From Tenacibaculum skagerrakense (GTDB lineage Bacteria > Bacteroidota > Bacteroidia > Flavobacteriales > Flavobacteriaceae): a stretch of 64,000 bases of DNA. Position 1 is the stretch's first letter. Every line of letters begins with the position of its first letter. The DNA lies in NCBI RefSeq assembly GCF_004345825.1, contig NZ_SLXM01000009.1, positions 62,001-126,000 on the forward strand, read 5' to 3'. Below are positions 1-9,507 of this stretch, piece after piece. The notes below the pieces were generated by a model. That model made no database searches, was not told where the DNA came from, and saw only the letters and a program-made list of their open reading frames with translations. The translations under genes were made by a program, and so were the position numbers.

Positions 1-350
1 CCATTATCTGCCATTCTACATCCTTTACGTAAGAATAATTGTATAATTTCTTGTTGAATAAACACCGATCCATGACAAGATATTTCTACTACATTTTCTC
101 CAGTATAAGAATTTGGATTTTTAAAAACCGATACTAAAACTTCATCAATAATGCGTTCATTTTCTATAATATGACCTAAGTGAACGGTATGAGTTTTCTG
201 GTCTAATAAAGACTTGTTTTTTCGAACTGATTTAAAAAACTGACTCACAATTTTAATCGCATCTTCCCCTGAAAGGCGAATTACAGAAATAGCACCAACT
301 CCAGATGGAGTAGCTAAAGCAATGATAGTATCGTTAACGGTTGTATGCAA
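1..350 (-). CDS. mnmE: tRNA modification GTPase MnmE, N-terminal part (runs off left edge)
   Basis: About 116 N-terminal residues are present; the 3' part lies outside the window. The reading DTIIALATPSGVGAISVIRL is the hallmark N-terminus of MnmE (TrmE), followed by SYTGENVVEISCHGS, the formyl-tetrahydrofolate binding part. MnmE works with MnmG to make 5-carboxymethylaminomethyl uridine at tRNA wobble positions; the GTPase domain is beyond the edge. No ATG lies in frame near the conserved start. The best candidate is TTG at 350-348, giving MHTTVNDTIIAL. A perfect -7 box (TATATTTG on the minus strand, 366-373) sits just upstream, so the mRNA leader would be only about 10 bases. The frame stays open upstream, so the exact start is the uncertain point; the family call is firm. 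Confidence 0.9.
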   Translation of the reverse strand, partial: MHTTVNDTIIALATPSGVGAISVIRLSGEDAIKIVSQFFKSVRKNKSLLDQKTHTVHLGHIIENERIIDEVLVSVFKNPNSYTGENVVEISCHGSVFIQQEIIQLFLRKGCRMADN

Positions 351-365
351 ATCGAATATTTTTTG

Positions 366-373
366 CAAATATA
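366..373 (-). promoter_or_regulatory. Bacteroidota-type -7 box for mnmE
   Basis: TATATTTG on the minus strand matches TAnnTTTG exactly. No clear -33 TTTG was found at the usual distance. It lies 16 bases upstream of the proposed TTG start and supports that start over longer versions. Confidence 0.45.
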
Positions 374-532
374 ATGAAGAGTTCTTCAGTGTAAAGTGAT
401 AAAGTGATTATTGTTACGTACGTGTAAATCGTCTTTTTAGCCAAATTATATTCGTTTTTTGATAAAAATTGCTAATTCCTGTAACAAAACAGGCTAAAAA
501 AAGTCTAATAAGTGTAACTAATCATTAAAAAA

Positions 533-868
533 ATGCGAAAAGATAAACAATTACTTGTAATAACACATTTAAGCCAATTATTAGATTTAGTATCTGGAAT
601 AGGCGGGTTTTTAGTTCCATTAATTTTATGGGCAATAAAAAAAGATGAAATTGAAGGTATGGACGAACATGGAAAAGCAATTTTGAACTTTAGAATTAGC
701 ATGTTCTTATATGTACTGTTATGCATACCAATGATATTATTATTTGGTTTAGGATTATTAGGATTTATAGTGTTAGGTATTTTTTACTTCATCTTTCCTA
801 TTATGAATGCGATTAGAGCAAGTAATGAAGAAGAGCCAAATTATCCGTTTAGTATATCATTTTTTTAA
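533..868 (+). CDS. DUF4870 family small membrane protein
   Basis: 111 residues. It starts MRKDKQLLVITHLSQLLDLV and carries GGFLVPLILWAIKKDE, then HGKAILNFRISMFLYVLLCIP, the characteristic run of DUF4870 (Tic20-like fold) proteins. Hydrophobic segments lie at about residues 17-34, 54-74 and 74-96, so it is probably an inner-membrane protein with three or four helices. Function is unknown for the family. It is a single gene, divergent from mnmE, followed directly by a strong terminator. The family name is from memory of conserved motifs and is reasonably sure; a role cannot be given. Confidence 0.85.
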   Translation: MRKDKQLLVITHLSQLLDLVSGIGGFLVPLILWAIKKDEIEGMDEHGKAILNFRISMFLYVLLCIPMILLFGLGLLGFIVLGIFYFIFPIMNAIRASNEEEPNYPFSISFF

Positions 869-895
869 ATAAAATTTAATTTATTAGAAATAGTG

Positions 896-921
896 AAAAA
901 CCCCTTTTAAAAGGGGTTTTT
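896..921. terminator. Bidirectional intrinsic terminator
   Basis: AAAAACCCC...GGGGTTTTT palindrome with a TTTTAAAA centre directly after the DUF4870 gene; T-tract on both strands. Confidence 0.85.
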
Positions 922-969
922 CTGGTTTTGGATTTTGCTATATTTACTAAAATTAAAAAATAGCTAACT

Positions 970-1917
970 ATGAGAGATTATAGAATTTTATTCATTACTC
1001 TTTTTGTGATATTCCAAAGTACTTCTCAAATTAACAAGTTAAATACAGTTAGTAACTTGTTGCCTGTAGTACATATAAATGCGCAGTCGCCAGTGAAACA
1101 TCAAGGAGTAAAGTATACATGTACAGCATTTGCTATTGCTGCTGCTTTTGAAACATTTCCAGGAGTTCCTAAAGATTTAAGCGAAAAGTATTTATATGCC
1201 TTTCAAAAAGGATATCAATATAATAACAAGGCTATAACTAGAGGTCATAAACTTGAATTCTATATTCCTTCTTTATTAAAAGATGGAATTATTGAAGAAA
1301 AATATTTACCGTATGAACTAGATTATAAAAAAGTGCAGCCCATGACTGAAAGTGAGTTTGGAAAGTACTTGTATGAAGGTGAGATAGGTTTTTTTAATTT
1401 AATAATGAATTATAAAGATAAGGCGGTTGTTTATTTAGATCAATATGAATATTTGAATACAGAAAAGGCGAGGAACATCGAATATATAAAACAGCAATTA
1501 AAAAATGGCGTAAAAGCTATTCCAGTTTCTTATGTTTTATATGCACCAGCATGGAAAGGTTTCCCTTCTAGACAATACAATACGATTACTCCAAATCAAG
1601 GATTTAAAGTAAAAACCATCACGGGTAATTATGTTACTTATGAACAAGCAAAAGGGTTATTTGGTAAAGATTTAAATTCTAAAATTGTAAATAATCAAGT
1701 AGTTATGGAAACTACTGATTTAGATAATAAATACATGGGACATGCGGTTGTTATTGTAGGATATGATAATGAAGGATTTATTATTAAAAATTCGTACGGT
1801 TCAGCATGGCGCTTTGGAGGTTACGAGCGTATTAGTTACGATTTTCATGAGCTTTTTTCTACAGAAGCACTTATAATTAAATCTGTTAAAAAGAAAAAAA
1901 GAAAGTGGTGGAAATAA
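970..1917 (+). CDS. Secreted papain-like (C1 family) cysteine protease
   Basis: 315 residues with an N-terminal hydrophobic signal (about residues 5-20). The papain triad is visible: Gln45 and Cys51 in HQGVKYTCTAFA (Q-x5-C spacing as in papain), His258 in GHAVVIVGYDNEG, and Asn274 in IIKNSYGSAWRFGGY. It lacks an obvious long inhibitory propeptide; the catalytic Cys comes only about 30 residues after the signal, so it is probably made active or kept in check otherwise. The C-terminus is very basic (KKKKRKWWK). It likely cleaves proteins in the periplasm or outside the cell. It is a single gene between a terminator and a convergent CAP lipoprotein. The fold is sure; the substrate is unknown. 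Confidence 0.85.
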   Translation: MRDYRILFITLFVIFQSTSQINKLNTVSNLLPVVHINAQSPVKHQGVKYTCTAFAIAAAFETFPGVPKDLSEKYLYAFQKGYQYNNKAITRGHKLEFYIPSLLKDGIIEEKYLPYELDYKKVQPMTESEFGKYLYEGEIGFFNLIMNYKDKAVVYLDQYEYLNTEKARNIEYIKQQLKNGVKAIPVSYVLYAPAWKGFPSRQYNTITPNQGFKVKTITGNYVTYEQAKGLFGKDLNSKIVNNQVVMETTDLDNKYMGHAVVIVGYDNEGFIIKNSYGSAWRFGGYERISYDFHELFSTEALIIKSVKKKKRKWWK

Positions 1918-1920
1918 ATT

Positions 1921-2400
1921 TTAATCCTTACGAATAAAAATATTGGTGTAATACCATTTGTTAACAGGACTTTTTTTAGCTGTTAAATGAAAATGTGTGT
2001 AATTTCCTTCGATGTTTTTTCGATGTCCATCACTATTTAACCAACCATTAACTACAGATGTTGCAGTGCTATAACCAGAAGCAACATTTTCGGCCGTTGC
2101 TTTCGCTTGAGCATTTGTTTGAAGATAATTACTTCTTGCTCCAAAATTATCATGAGAAATTTCTCCCTTAGCAATCATGTAATCAGTATGTTTGTCGGTT
2201 TGAGTTTTAATGATAGCTAACAATTTCAAACTCGGTAAACCTTTATCTTTTCTATAATTGTTTATCAATTCAAGGATTTCCTTTTCATAGGAAGAAACGT
2301 TATTACTATCATCAAATATTCCTTCACTTTCAGTATCAGAATTACAAGATGTAGTAAGTATTGTAAACAATAAAATGGTAATTGAGTAAAAACGTTTCAT
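1921..2400 (-). CDS. CAP/SCP-domain lipoprotein
   Basis: 159 residues. The N-terminus MKRFYSITILLFTILTTSCN is a lipoprotein signal with the lipidated Cys at about residue 19. The CAP (SCP/PR-1, YkwD-like) fold is shown by EILELINNYRKDKGLPSL, HTDYMIAKGEISHDNF (helix with the CAP His), AENVASGYSTATSVVNGWLNSDGHRKNI and the C-terminal HFHLTAKKSPVNKWYYTNIF. Such proteins are cell-surface or periplasmic; their activity is mostly unknown, with proposals of lipid binding or peptidase-like roles. Convergent with the cysteine protease with only 3 bases between, and 11 bases downstream of the DUF4268 gene, so probably co-transcribed with the latter. Confidence 0.85.
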   Translation of the reverse strand: MKRFYSITILLFTILTTSCNSDTESEGIFDDSNNVSSYEKEILELINNYRKDKGLPSLKLLAIIKTQTDKHTDYMIAKGEISHDNFGARSNYLQTNAQAKATAENVASGYSTATSVVNGWLNSDGHRKNIEGNYTHFHLTAKKSPVNKWYYTNIFIRKD

Positions 2401-2411
2401 GAGTAGGGGAT

Positions 2412-2849
2412 CTAAATTGCTTGTTTTATAAAGTCTTCATATTCATAATAAAACAACTCAAATTGTGTCATGGTTTCCACGTAGAATTCATAACAATCTC
2501 TCCAAGTATCTTTATTGTGAATACTAAATTTTTTCTCATGTAAAACGTAGATTCTACGAATATATTTTCCACTATCTAATTGATAATTATCGTCAAAAAT
2601 AACTTCAGGTAAAAACTCCGATTCTAATATCGATCGTAACGATAGTAACTGATCGTAAAGCAATTCGTTAGCAATTTCTTCTGGATGTTCAAAGTCTAAA
2701 CAAACAAAAGCCGTTTTTCTGTCAGCTTGAAATTTAAAAGAAAACCCCTTTATTTTGGTATTGTATAACAACCATTTTCTTGGAAAAGATTTTCCAAAGC
2801 TAGTCCAAAATTCTTTTCGTAAACGCGCCGATTCTTCTTTGCTAAACAT
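2412..2849 (-). CDS. DUF4268 domain protein
   Basis: 145 residues, cytoplasmic, no signal peptide. The motifs RLRKEFWTSFGKSFPRKWLLYNTKIKGFSFKF (residues 8-39 or so), CLDFEHPEEIANELLYDQL and WRDCYEFYVETMTQFELFYYEYEDFI match the stand-alone flavobacterial DUF4268 proteins. In other bacteria this domain is found at the C-terminus of predicted nuclease-like or restriction-linked proteins, but this short form stands alone and has no catalytic motif I can name. It is probably the first gene of a two-gene unit with the CAP lipoprotein. Confidence 0.8.
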   Translation of the reverse strand: MFSKEESARLRKEFWTSFGKSFPRKWLLYNTKIKGFSFKFQADRKTAFVCLDFEHPEEIANELLYDQLLSLRSILESEFLPEVIFDDNYQLDSGKYIRRIYVLHEKKFSIHNKDTWRDCYEFYVETMTQFELFYYEYEDFIKQAI

Positions 2850-2905
2850 TGTATGTATGTATTCGGTGGGTTAGTAAGCAGTATTCAGTTAAAATTACTT
2901 TTTTT

Positions 2906-2968
2906 GCTAACTGCTAACTGCTAACTGCTAACTGCTAACTGCTAACTGCTAACTGCTAACTGCTAACT
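2906..2968. repeat. Perfect tandem repeat, nine copies of the 7-mer GCTAACT
   Basis: Nine uninterrupted GCTAACT units (63 bases) in the gap between the DUF4268 start and the miaE stop. A degenerate flank (AGCAGTATTCAGTT, about 2878-2890) may be decayed copies on the other strand. The unit is not a multiple of three and lies outside genes, so copy-number change would alter spacing only. Confidence 0.97.
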
Positions 2969-2974
2969 ATATTT

Positions 2975-3556
2975 TTATCCATGTACTTTCGCTACAGTAC
3001 CTCTATTTTTCATCATTTCAGCTTCAAAAGCTAATAGGTCATTCCATTTTTTATCTACAATCGCTCTATCCATGTATTTTCTAGCATATCCTAAAAATAA
3101 AGTATAATGATTTGCTTCAGAAATCATTAAGTCAGTGTAGAATTTAGATAACTTTTCATCCTCCATATTGTCAGCAAAAACCTTGAAGCGCTCACAACTT
3201 CTTGCTTCAATAAGCGCAGCTACTAATAATCGATGTACAAGTGCTTCATTTCGATCATGTACTTTCGGAAAAAACTTTTGAAGGTTTAGCGCATAATCAT
3301 TTTTAGTAGCTTGCCCTAAAACCATTCCTCTTTCAACCATTACTTCATGTACCATTCTAAAATGTTCCATTTCTTCAATGGCAATGTCGCTCATATCTTT
3401 AACTAACTCTGTTTCTTCGGAATAATTTATAATAATAGATGTAGCATTACCAGAAGCTTTAATTTCAGCAAAAGCATGGTCAGTTAATAATTGCTCTAAG
3501 CCATTACTAGCAACATCAACCCATGAAGTTTCAGTGTCAAATTTTAATCCTAACAT
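2975..3556 (-). CDS. miaE: tRNA-(2-methylthio-N6-isopentenyl A37) hydroxylase MiaE
   Basis: 193 residues, the usual length for MiaE. It is a di-iron ferritin-like monooxygenase that hydroxylates ms2i6A37 in tRNA. Metal-ligand motifs are visible: Glu31 in DHAFAEIKAS, the ExxH motif around Glu62-His65 (IEEMEHF), a second Glu in EARSCERF and the second ExxH in SEANHY. The C-terminus contains RGTVAKVHG. Start ATG at 3556 gives the conserved MLGLKF N-terminus. Monocistronic; it faces the alpha-2-macroglobulin gene divergently across a 250-base gap and ends just after the heptamer repeat. Confidence 0.93.
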   Translation of the reverse strand: MLGLKFDTETSWVDVASNGLEQLLTDHAFAEIKASGNATSIIINYSEETELVKDMSDIAIEEMEHFRMVHEVMVERGMVLGQATKNDYALNLQKFFPKVHDRNEALVHRLLVAALIEARSCERFKVFADNMEDEKLSKFYTDLMISEANHYTLFLGYARKYMDRAIVDKKWNDLLAFEAEMMKNRGTVAKVHG

Positions 3557-3765
3557 AATTTTTTTAAACGCTCTTTGTAAAAATAGGGGACAAAAATACT
3601 TTAAATTTTTTCATTTATAAATTAATCAAAATAAATGAAAAAAAATAAAGGATTAACGAATTGATTCTTGTAGTGAAACTAAATTAGATATTTTAAAGTT
3701 ATGTATGATTTAGTTTTTACAAAAGAAAAATACTAAAACAAAAGGCTATTTGTCGAGTATTTTGT

Positions 3766-3773
3766 TAATTTTG
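3766..3773 (+). promoter_or_regulatory. -7 box for the alpha-2-macroglobulin gene
   Basis: TAATTTTG matches TAnnTTTG, about 33 bases upstream of the ATG at 3807. A TTTG lies at 3749-3752 but the spacing (13) is shorter than usual, so only the -7 element is claimed. Confidence 0.4.
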
Positions 3774-3806
3774 GTATTTAACTCATAGAAAAAGAAACCT
3801 TTAACC

Positions 3807-6800
3807 ATGAAAAAAATATTTTACGCTCTATTAATTGTATTAGTGGCAATTACAAGTTGCAAGAAGAAAGAAAAAGTTGAAAGTGATGTAAATGCATTTA
3901 GCAGTTATATCAGTATTTATCCTGAAAGATCAATTTCCGTTGTTCCAAATCTTAAATTTTATTTGAATAAGAAGGTAGATGTAGATAAAGTCTTAGACGA
4001 TGTAATTACATTATCTCCTGAGGTTAAAGGTAAAGTTATTTTAGAGGACAATATATTGTCTTTTATTCCAGAGAAGAAATTAGAAAACGACAAAGAGTAT
4101 GTGCTTAATTTACATCTGGACAAATTATTTAGCAATGTTGAAAAGAAGCTAAAAACATTTACAACACGTTTAAAAACTAAGAAATTGAATTTCAGTGTTG
4201 CACTGAAATCACCTTCTATTTATGATAAAGATTGGTATTATGTTGAAGGAACATTAACCGCTAGTGATGTTATTGATGGTAAAAAGCTTTCAGACATTAT
4301 AAAATCAAAGTATGATGGGCAATCTCAAAAAATTACGTTTGATGTTACCGATGATTATGTTGCTACAGTACAGTTTAAAATTGATAGTTTACAACGTTCT
4401 GAAAATGATAAACCGTTAAATGTTTCATGGGATGGTGGGGTTATTAATTCGGATTCTAAGGGAGAAAGAGATATTGTAATCACTGGAAAATCTAATTTTA
4501 AGGTGTTATCTTTTGATGTTTTTGATCAGGGTAAAAAGCGAATTGAAATTCATTTTTCTGATTTACTACAAGAGTCTCAAAACTTAAAAGGATTAATTGA
4601 ATTTGTAAATACTAAAACACAAGTGTTTACATACAATATCAAAGGAAATGTAGTTACAGTATATCCAACAAGTACTAAAGAAACGAAGTTAGATATAGAA
4701 GTTTTCAAAGGAATTAAAAATACCGAAGGATATACGTTAAAAAGTAATGTAGTTCGTAGTTTATATTTTACACAACTTAAGCCAGAAGCTAAATTTGTAA
4801 AAAGTGGTACTATTTTACCAAACTCTAGTAACTTAAAAATCAACTTTACAGCAACTAACTTAAAAGCAGTTGATGTTTTAGTTTATAAGATATACAAAAA
4901 CAATGTATTACAGTTTTTACAAAACAATAATTTAAACAATAATGGAAATTTACGTTATGTAGGACGCCCAACTGCAAAATACACCGTTAATTTATCAGAT
5001 CAAGGCTTAGATTTAACGCAACCAAATGCATTTGCTGTTGATTTAGCAAATTTAATTGATGTTGAAAATGGAGCAATGTATCGAGTTGAAATATCTTTCT
5101 CAAAAGAATATTCGAATTATACCTGTGATGGAGAAGAAAATAATACTCCTATTATTTATGGGAAAAAGGAAATAGATACCAGAGAATATGATGTGGCTAG
5201 TAGTTATTCTTATTACGACGATTATTACTATGATGAGGAGTATGATTATAATTGGAACGAAAGAAAAGACCCTTGTAAAGCTTCCTTTTACAGAGACACA
5301 AAAATTAGCACCAATATTTTAGCTTCTAATATTGGAGTTATTGTTAAAAAAGGAAATAACGATAAGACTTTTGTTGCTGTTACAGACATTATAACTGCAC
5401 AACCAATCGGAGGTGCAAAAGTTGAATTAATTAATTTACAAAAACAAGTGATCACCTCAGGCACATCGAATGCAGAAGGTATTGCTGAGTTTGATGAAGT
5501 TAAAGGGGCTTACTTTGCTGCTGTTTCTAATGCAAATAATACAACTTACGTAAAGTTAAACGATGGAAACGCCCTGTCAATGAGTAAGTTCGATGTATCT
5601 GGAGCAAAACTTCAAAAAGGTATTAAAGGCTATATTTATGGTGAAAGAGGAGTGTGGAGACCTGGTGATCAGCTATTTTTAACTTTTGTTTTGAATGACA
5701 AAGCCAATCCGATTCCAGAAAAGCATCCTATTAAATTTGAACTGGTAAATCCTCAAGGTAAAATAATTGATAGGTATGTGGCCTACAAAAATGCACAGAA
5801 CGTATATACATATGCTCCAAAAACAGAGCAAGATGCTTTAACAGGAAATTGGAATGTGCGTGTTAATGTTGGAGCTGCTAAATTTCATAAGAACTTAAAA
5901 ATTGAAACTATTAAACCTAACCGTTTAAAGATAAAATTCAACACTGATAAAGAAGTTGTAAAAGCGTCTGAAGAAATTAACGGTAATATAGAAGTTAAAT
6001 GGTTACATGGAGCTATCGCTAGAGGTTTAAAATATGATATAGAGTCTAAGTTTTCTGAAACTAAGACAGAGTTCCCAAATTTTGGCAACTACACGTTTGA
6101 TGATGTTACACGTAACTTTATTACAACTACAAATACAATTGCGACAGGTAGTTTAGACGATGAAGGTAAAACTTCATTTTCTAAAAAACCAAACTTAGGT
6201 AGTAGAGTTCCAGGAATGGTTAAAGCTACTTTTATTACTAAAGTGTATGAAAATGGCGGAGATTTTAGTACGGATGTATTCAGTATGAAGGCTTCTCCAT
6301 ATACTTCTTATGCTGGTTTAAATAAAGCAGAGGAGCAGCAATCTAAAAACTATTTATTTACAGATCAGGATTATACATTTAATGTAGCATCTGTAACTGA
6401 GGAAGGAAAAGGATTGGCAAATAAGTTAGAAGTTAAAGTATATAAGTTAAGTTGGAGATGGTGGTGGAATTCTTCTGAAAATGGATTGTCTTATTATGAT
6501 GGTTCAACTTCTCATACTCCATATATAACAAAACAAGTACCTACAAATGCTTCTGGTAAAGGTTCTTTCAACTTAAAGATAGATAAGAACGATTGGGGAA
6601 GATATTTAATAAAGGTAAGGGATATCAAAAGTAATCACGTTACATCTTCTGTAATTTATTTTGATTGGCCGTCTTGGTATGGAAAGAAAAGAGGAAGTCA
6701 AGATAAAACCAATGCTACGATGCTTGTTTTTTCAAGTGATAAAGATGCTTATAATGTAAATGAAAAGGCAACCATTAAATTCCCTTCATCAGAAGGAGGA

Positions 6801-9320
6801 AGAGCATTAATTACAGTTGAAAACGGAACAGAAGTATTAGATTATTTTTGGGTGGATACAAAAGACAAGCAAACGGACTTTGCATTTCCGATTCTAGATA
6901 CGTATGCACCAAACATATTTGTGAATATTTCATTGTTGCAAAAACATGCACAAACAGAAAACGATTTGCCAATTAGAATGTATGGTTCTATACCAATATC
7001 GGTAAACGATCCAAAAACTAAATTAGAACCTCAAATTCAGTTAGCAGATGAATTAAAACCAGAAAGTACAGCAACATTTAGAGTAAAAGAGGTAAATTCT
7101 AAACCGATGACCTATACAGTTGCGATTGTAGATGAAGGTTTATTAGACTTAACAAGATTCAATACTCCAAATCCATGGTATACTTTTTATGCAAAACAAT
7201 CTCTAGGTGTTCAAACGTGGGATATTTTTGATGATATCATTGGAGCTTACGGAGGAAAAGTAAATCAAATACTAAGTATCGGAGGAGATGAAGCTGAGGC
7301 TGGAAGTAAAAACAAAAAGGCGAACCGTTTTAAACCAATGGTAACTTTCTTAGGCCCGTTTCAATTAGGTTCAGGTGAAGTAAAGACACATAGTATTAAA
7401 ATACCTAATTACATTGGTTCTGTTAGAGCTATGGTAGTGGCATCTGATAGTAATAATGAGGCTTATGGAAATGATGAAAAAACAGCATTTGTTAGAAAGC
7501 CAGTAATGGTACTAGCTTCATTACCAAGAAAAATTACACCTCAAGAAACTGTTACGTTGCCTGTAACTGTTTTTGCAATGAAACCAGAGGTGAAGAATGT
7601 TAAAGTAGAGGTGAAGCAAAATGAAGCCTATGAAATTGTAGGTGAAAGTGTTCAAAACGTAACATTTAATCAGCCTGATGAAAAGATGGCTTACTTTACA
7701 TTAAAAGTTAAAGATTTTAAAGGAATTGGTAAGGTAAGAGTAGAAGCAAGTTCTGGTTCTGAAAAAGCATTTTATGAAGTTGAAATCGATGTTTTAAATC
7801 CGAATCCAGTTACTACAGAAGTAAAAGAATTAGTATTGAAGTCTAACGAGCAAAACACCATTGATTTTGCAACTTTTGGTACGAAAGGAACCAATGCAGC
7901 GAGTATTGAACTTTCAACATTACCTCCAATGAATTTTACAGATCGTTTAGAGTATTTAATTCGTTATCCACACGGATGTGTAGAACAAACTACTTCAGGA
8001 GCGTTCCCGCAATTGTACTTAAATGATATATTTGATTTACCTGCAGAGAAACAACAATCAATGGATAGAAATGTAAAAGCAGCTATTCAAAGATTATCTA
8101 GTTTTCAAAGAGCAGATGGTGGATTATCCTATTGGCCAGGATCTTCTTATTCTGATGATTGGGGAACTTCTTATGCAGGACATTTTTTAATGGAAGCTTC
8201 TAAAAAAGGTTATGTGTTACCAATTGGTTTTAAATCAAAATGGATAAATTATCAAAAGAATACAGCAAGAAATTGGAGATATACTTCAGATAGGTATTAC
8301 AAAAACGATTTAGCTCAAGCCTACCGTTTGTATTCATTAAGTTTAGCTAATAGTCCAGATTTAGCTTCTATGAACCGATTAAGAGAAACTAAAGAAATAT
8401 CTAATGAATCGAAACGTAGATTAGCAGCAGCCTATGCAGTTATAGGAAAAGCTTCTATTGCCAAATCTATTTTAAATACATTATCAGAAGAAACCTACCA
8501 AAGAAGATACTATTATTACTATGGTTCTGAAGTAAGAAATAAGGCAATGGCTCTTGAAACGTATATATTGGTAGGAGATGATGTTAAGGCGATTAAATTG
8601 GCAAAAGAAATAGCAGAAAGCTTATCTAGCTCAAGATGGATGAGTACACAAACTACTTCATACAGTTTATTAGCAATGTCACAGTATGCTTTAAAGAATG
8701 GAGCTAATAGTGGTATAACAGCAGATTATACGTTCAATGGAGCAACCAAAGGAATAACATCAGCAAAATCAATGGTTCTTGCTGATTTAGAAGGTATTAA
8801 AAATCAAAACTCATTTAAGATTAGTAATACTTCAAAAGGTGTACTATATGTGCGTTTGTATAACAAAGGAATTTTGCCTGTAGGTCAGGAAAAAGTAGTG
8901 CAAAAGAACTTAGATATTTCTGTAGTTTATAAAACTAAAGAAGGAGGTAGTTTAGATGTTTCAAGTTTATCACAAGGAACTAATTTTGTAGCACAAATAA
9001 CCATTAAAAATACTACCGAAGAAAAAGTAGAGAATATAGCATTAACGCAATATTTACCTTCTGGATGGGAAATTATCAATACACGTTTTACCGATTTTGG
9101 TAACAGTACAAATTCTGATAGTGTAGATTATACAGATATTAGAGATGCAAGTGTGAGTAATTATTTCACATTAAACAAATACCAGTCAAAAACATTTAAA
9201 GTGTTATTAAATGCATCTTATTTAGGAGATTACTATTTACCAGGAGTGCAAGGAGAAGCTATGTATGATAATGATTATTTAGCAAGAACTCAAGGACAAT
9301 GGATTAAAGTAACTAAGTAA
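3807..9320 (+). CDS. Bacterial alpha-2-macroglobulin lipoprotein with thioester
   Basis: 1837 residues. MKKIFYALLIVLVAITSCKKKE is a lipoprotein signal with Cys18. An Ig-like (Big_5) segment (about 35-115) is followed by macroglobulin domains, among them GYIYGERGVWRPGDQLFLTF (MG2, about 610) and TYTVAIVDEGLLDLTRF (A2M domain, about 1100). The thioester motif is intact: Cys1391-Val-Glu-Gln1394 in RYPHGCVEQTTSG, followed by an alpha-toroid of thioester domain repeats (SSFQRADGGLSYWPG). The family traps attacking proteases in the periplasm by covalent capture; E. coli YfhM is the model and is paired with pbpC. Here pbpC lies two genes downstream, so the link is kept but interrupted. A Tyr/Asp-rich stretch (about 470-490) looks like a lineage insert. 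It ends at a strong terminator. Confidence 0.92.
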   Translation: MKKIFYALLIVLVAITSCKKKEKVESDVNAFSSYISIYPERSISVVPNLKFYLNKKVDVDKVLDDVITLSPEVKGKVILEDNILSFIPEKKLENDKEYVLNLHLDKLFSNVEKKLKTFTTRLKTKKLNFSVALKSPSIYDKDWYYVEGTLTASDVIDGKKLSDIIKSKYDGQSQKITFDVTDDYVATVQFKIDSLQRSENDKPLNVSWDGGVINSDSKGERDIVITGKSNFKVLSFDVFDQGKKRIEIHFSDLLQESQNLKGLIEFVNTKTQVFTYNIKGNVVTVYPTSTKETKLDIEVFKGIKNTEGYTLKSNVVRSLYFTQLKPEAKFVKSGTILPNSSNLKINFTATNLKAVDVLVYKIYKNNVLQFLQNNNLNNNGNLRYVGRPTAKYTVNLSDQGLDLTQPNAFAVDLANLIDVENGAMYRVEISFSKEYSNYTCDGEENNTPIIYGKKEIDTREYDVASSYSYYDDYYYDEEYDYNWNERKDPCKASFYRDTKISTNILASNIGVIVKKGNNDKTFVAVTDIITAQPIGGAKVELINLQKQVITSGTSNAEGIAEFDEVKGAYFAAVSNANNTTYVKLNDGNALSMSKFDVSGAKLQKGIKGYIYGERGVWRPGDQLFLTFVLNDKANPIPEKHPIKFELVNPQGKIIDRYVAYKNAQNVYTYAPKTEQDALTGNWNVRVNVGAAKFHKNLKIETIKPNRLKIKFNTDKEVVKASEEINGNIEVKWLHGAIARGLKYDIESKFSETKTEFPNFGNYTFDDVTRNFITTTNTIATGSLDDEGKTSFSKKPNLGSRVPGMVKATFITKVYENGGDFSTDVFSMKASPYTSYAGLNKAEEQQSKNYLFTDQDYTFNVASVTEEGKGLANKLEVKVYKLSWRWWWNSSENGLSYYDGSTSHTPYITKQVPTNASGKGSFNLKIDKNDWGRYLIKVRDIKSNHVTSSVIYFDWPSWYGKKRGSQDKTNATMLVFSSDKDAYNVNEKATIKFPSSEGGRALITVENGTEVLDYFWVDTKDKQTDFAFPILDTYAPNIFVNISLLQKHAQTENDLPIRMYGSIPISVNDPKTKLEPQIQLADELKPESTATFRVKEVNSKPMTYTVAIVDEGLLDLTRFNTPNPWYTFYAKQSLGVQTWDIFDDIIGAYGGKVNQILSIGGDEAEAGSKNKKANRFKPMVTFLGPFQLGSGEVKTHSIKIPNYIGSVRAMVVASDSNNEAYGNDEKTAFVRKPVMVLASLPRKITPQETVTLPVTVFAMKPEVKNVKVEVKQNEAYEIVGESVQNVTFNQPDEKMAYFTLKVKDFKGIGKVRVEASSGSEKAFYEVEIDVLNPNPVTTEVKELVLKSNEQNTIDFATFGTKGTNAASIELSTLPPMNFTDRLEYLIRYPHGCVEQTTSGAFPQLYLNDIFDLPAEKQQSMDRNVKAAIQRLSSFQRADGGLSYWPGSSYSDDWGTSYAGHFLMEASKKGYVLPIGFKSKWINYQKNTARNWRYTSDRYYKNDLAQAYRLYSLSLANSPDLASMNRLRETKEISNESKRRLAAAYAVIGKASIAKSILNTLSEETYQRRYYYYYGSEVRNKAMALETYILVGDDVKAIKLAKEIAESLSSSRWMSTQTTSYSLLAMSQYALKNGANSGITADYTFNGATKGITSAKSMVLADLEGIKNQNSFKISNTSKGVLYVRLYNKGILPVGQEKVVQKNLDISVVYKTKEGGSLDVSSLSQGTNFVAQITIKNTTEEKVENIALTQYLPSGWEIINTRFTDFGNSTNSDSVDYTDIRDASVSNYFTLNKYQSKTFKVLLNASYLGDYYLPGVQGEAMYDNDYLARTQGQWIKVTK

Positions 9321-9341
9321 GTTATATTTTTATCAATATTT

Positions 9342-9373
9342 AAACGCTCAGTATTTTCTGCTGAGCGTTTTTT
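9342..9373 (+). terminator. Intrinsic terminator after the alpha-2-macroglobulin gene
   Basis: Stem AAACGCTCAG/CTGAGCGTTT with a nine-base loop followed by a T-tract. Confidence 0.88.
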
Positions 9374-9507
9374 GTTTTTCAAACTTTCTAAGTATAGGCT
9401 AGTTCATAACGAATTTTAATACACTCATAACATTTTTAAGTACAACAAATTGAAAAAAATACAATATTTACATTATTAAGTTCAATAACTAATCAAATTA
9501 ACTAACC

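Noticed and set aside
2906..2968. CRISPR array.
   Set aside because: The units are seven bases long, contiguous, and have no spacers; no cas genes are nearby.
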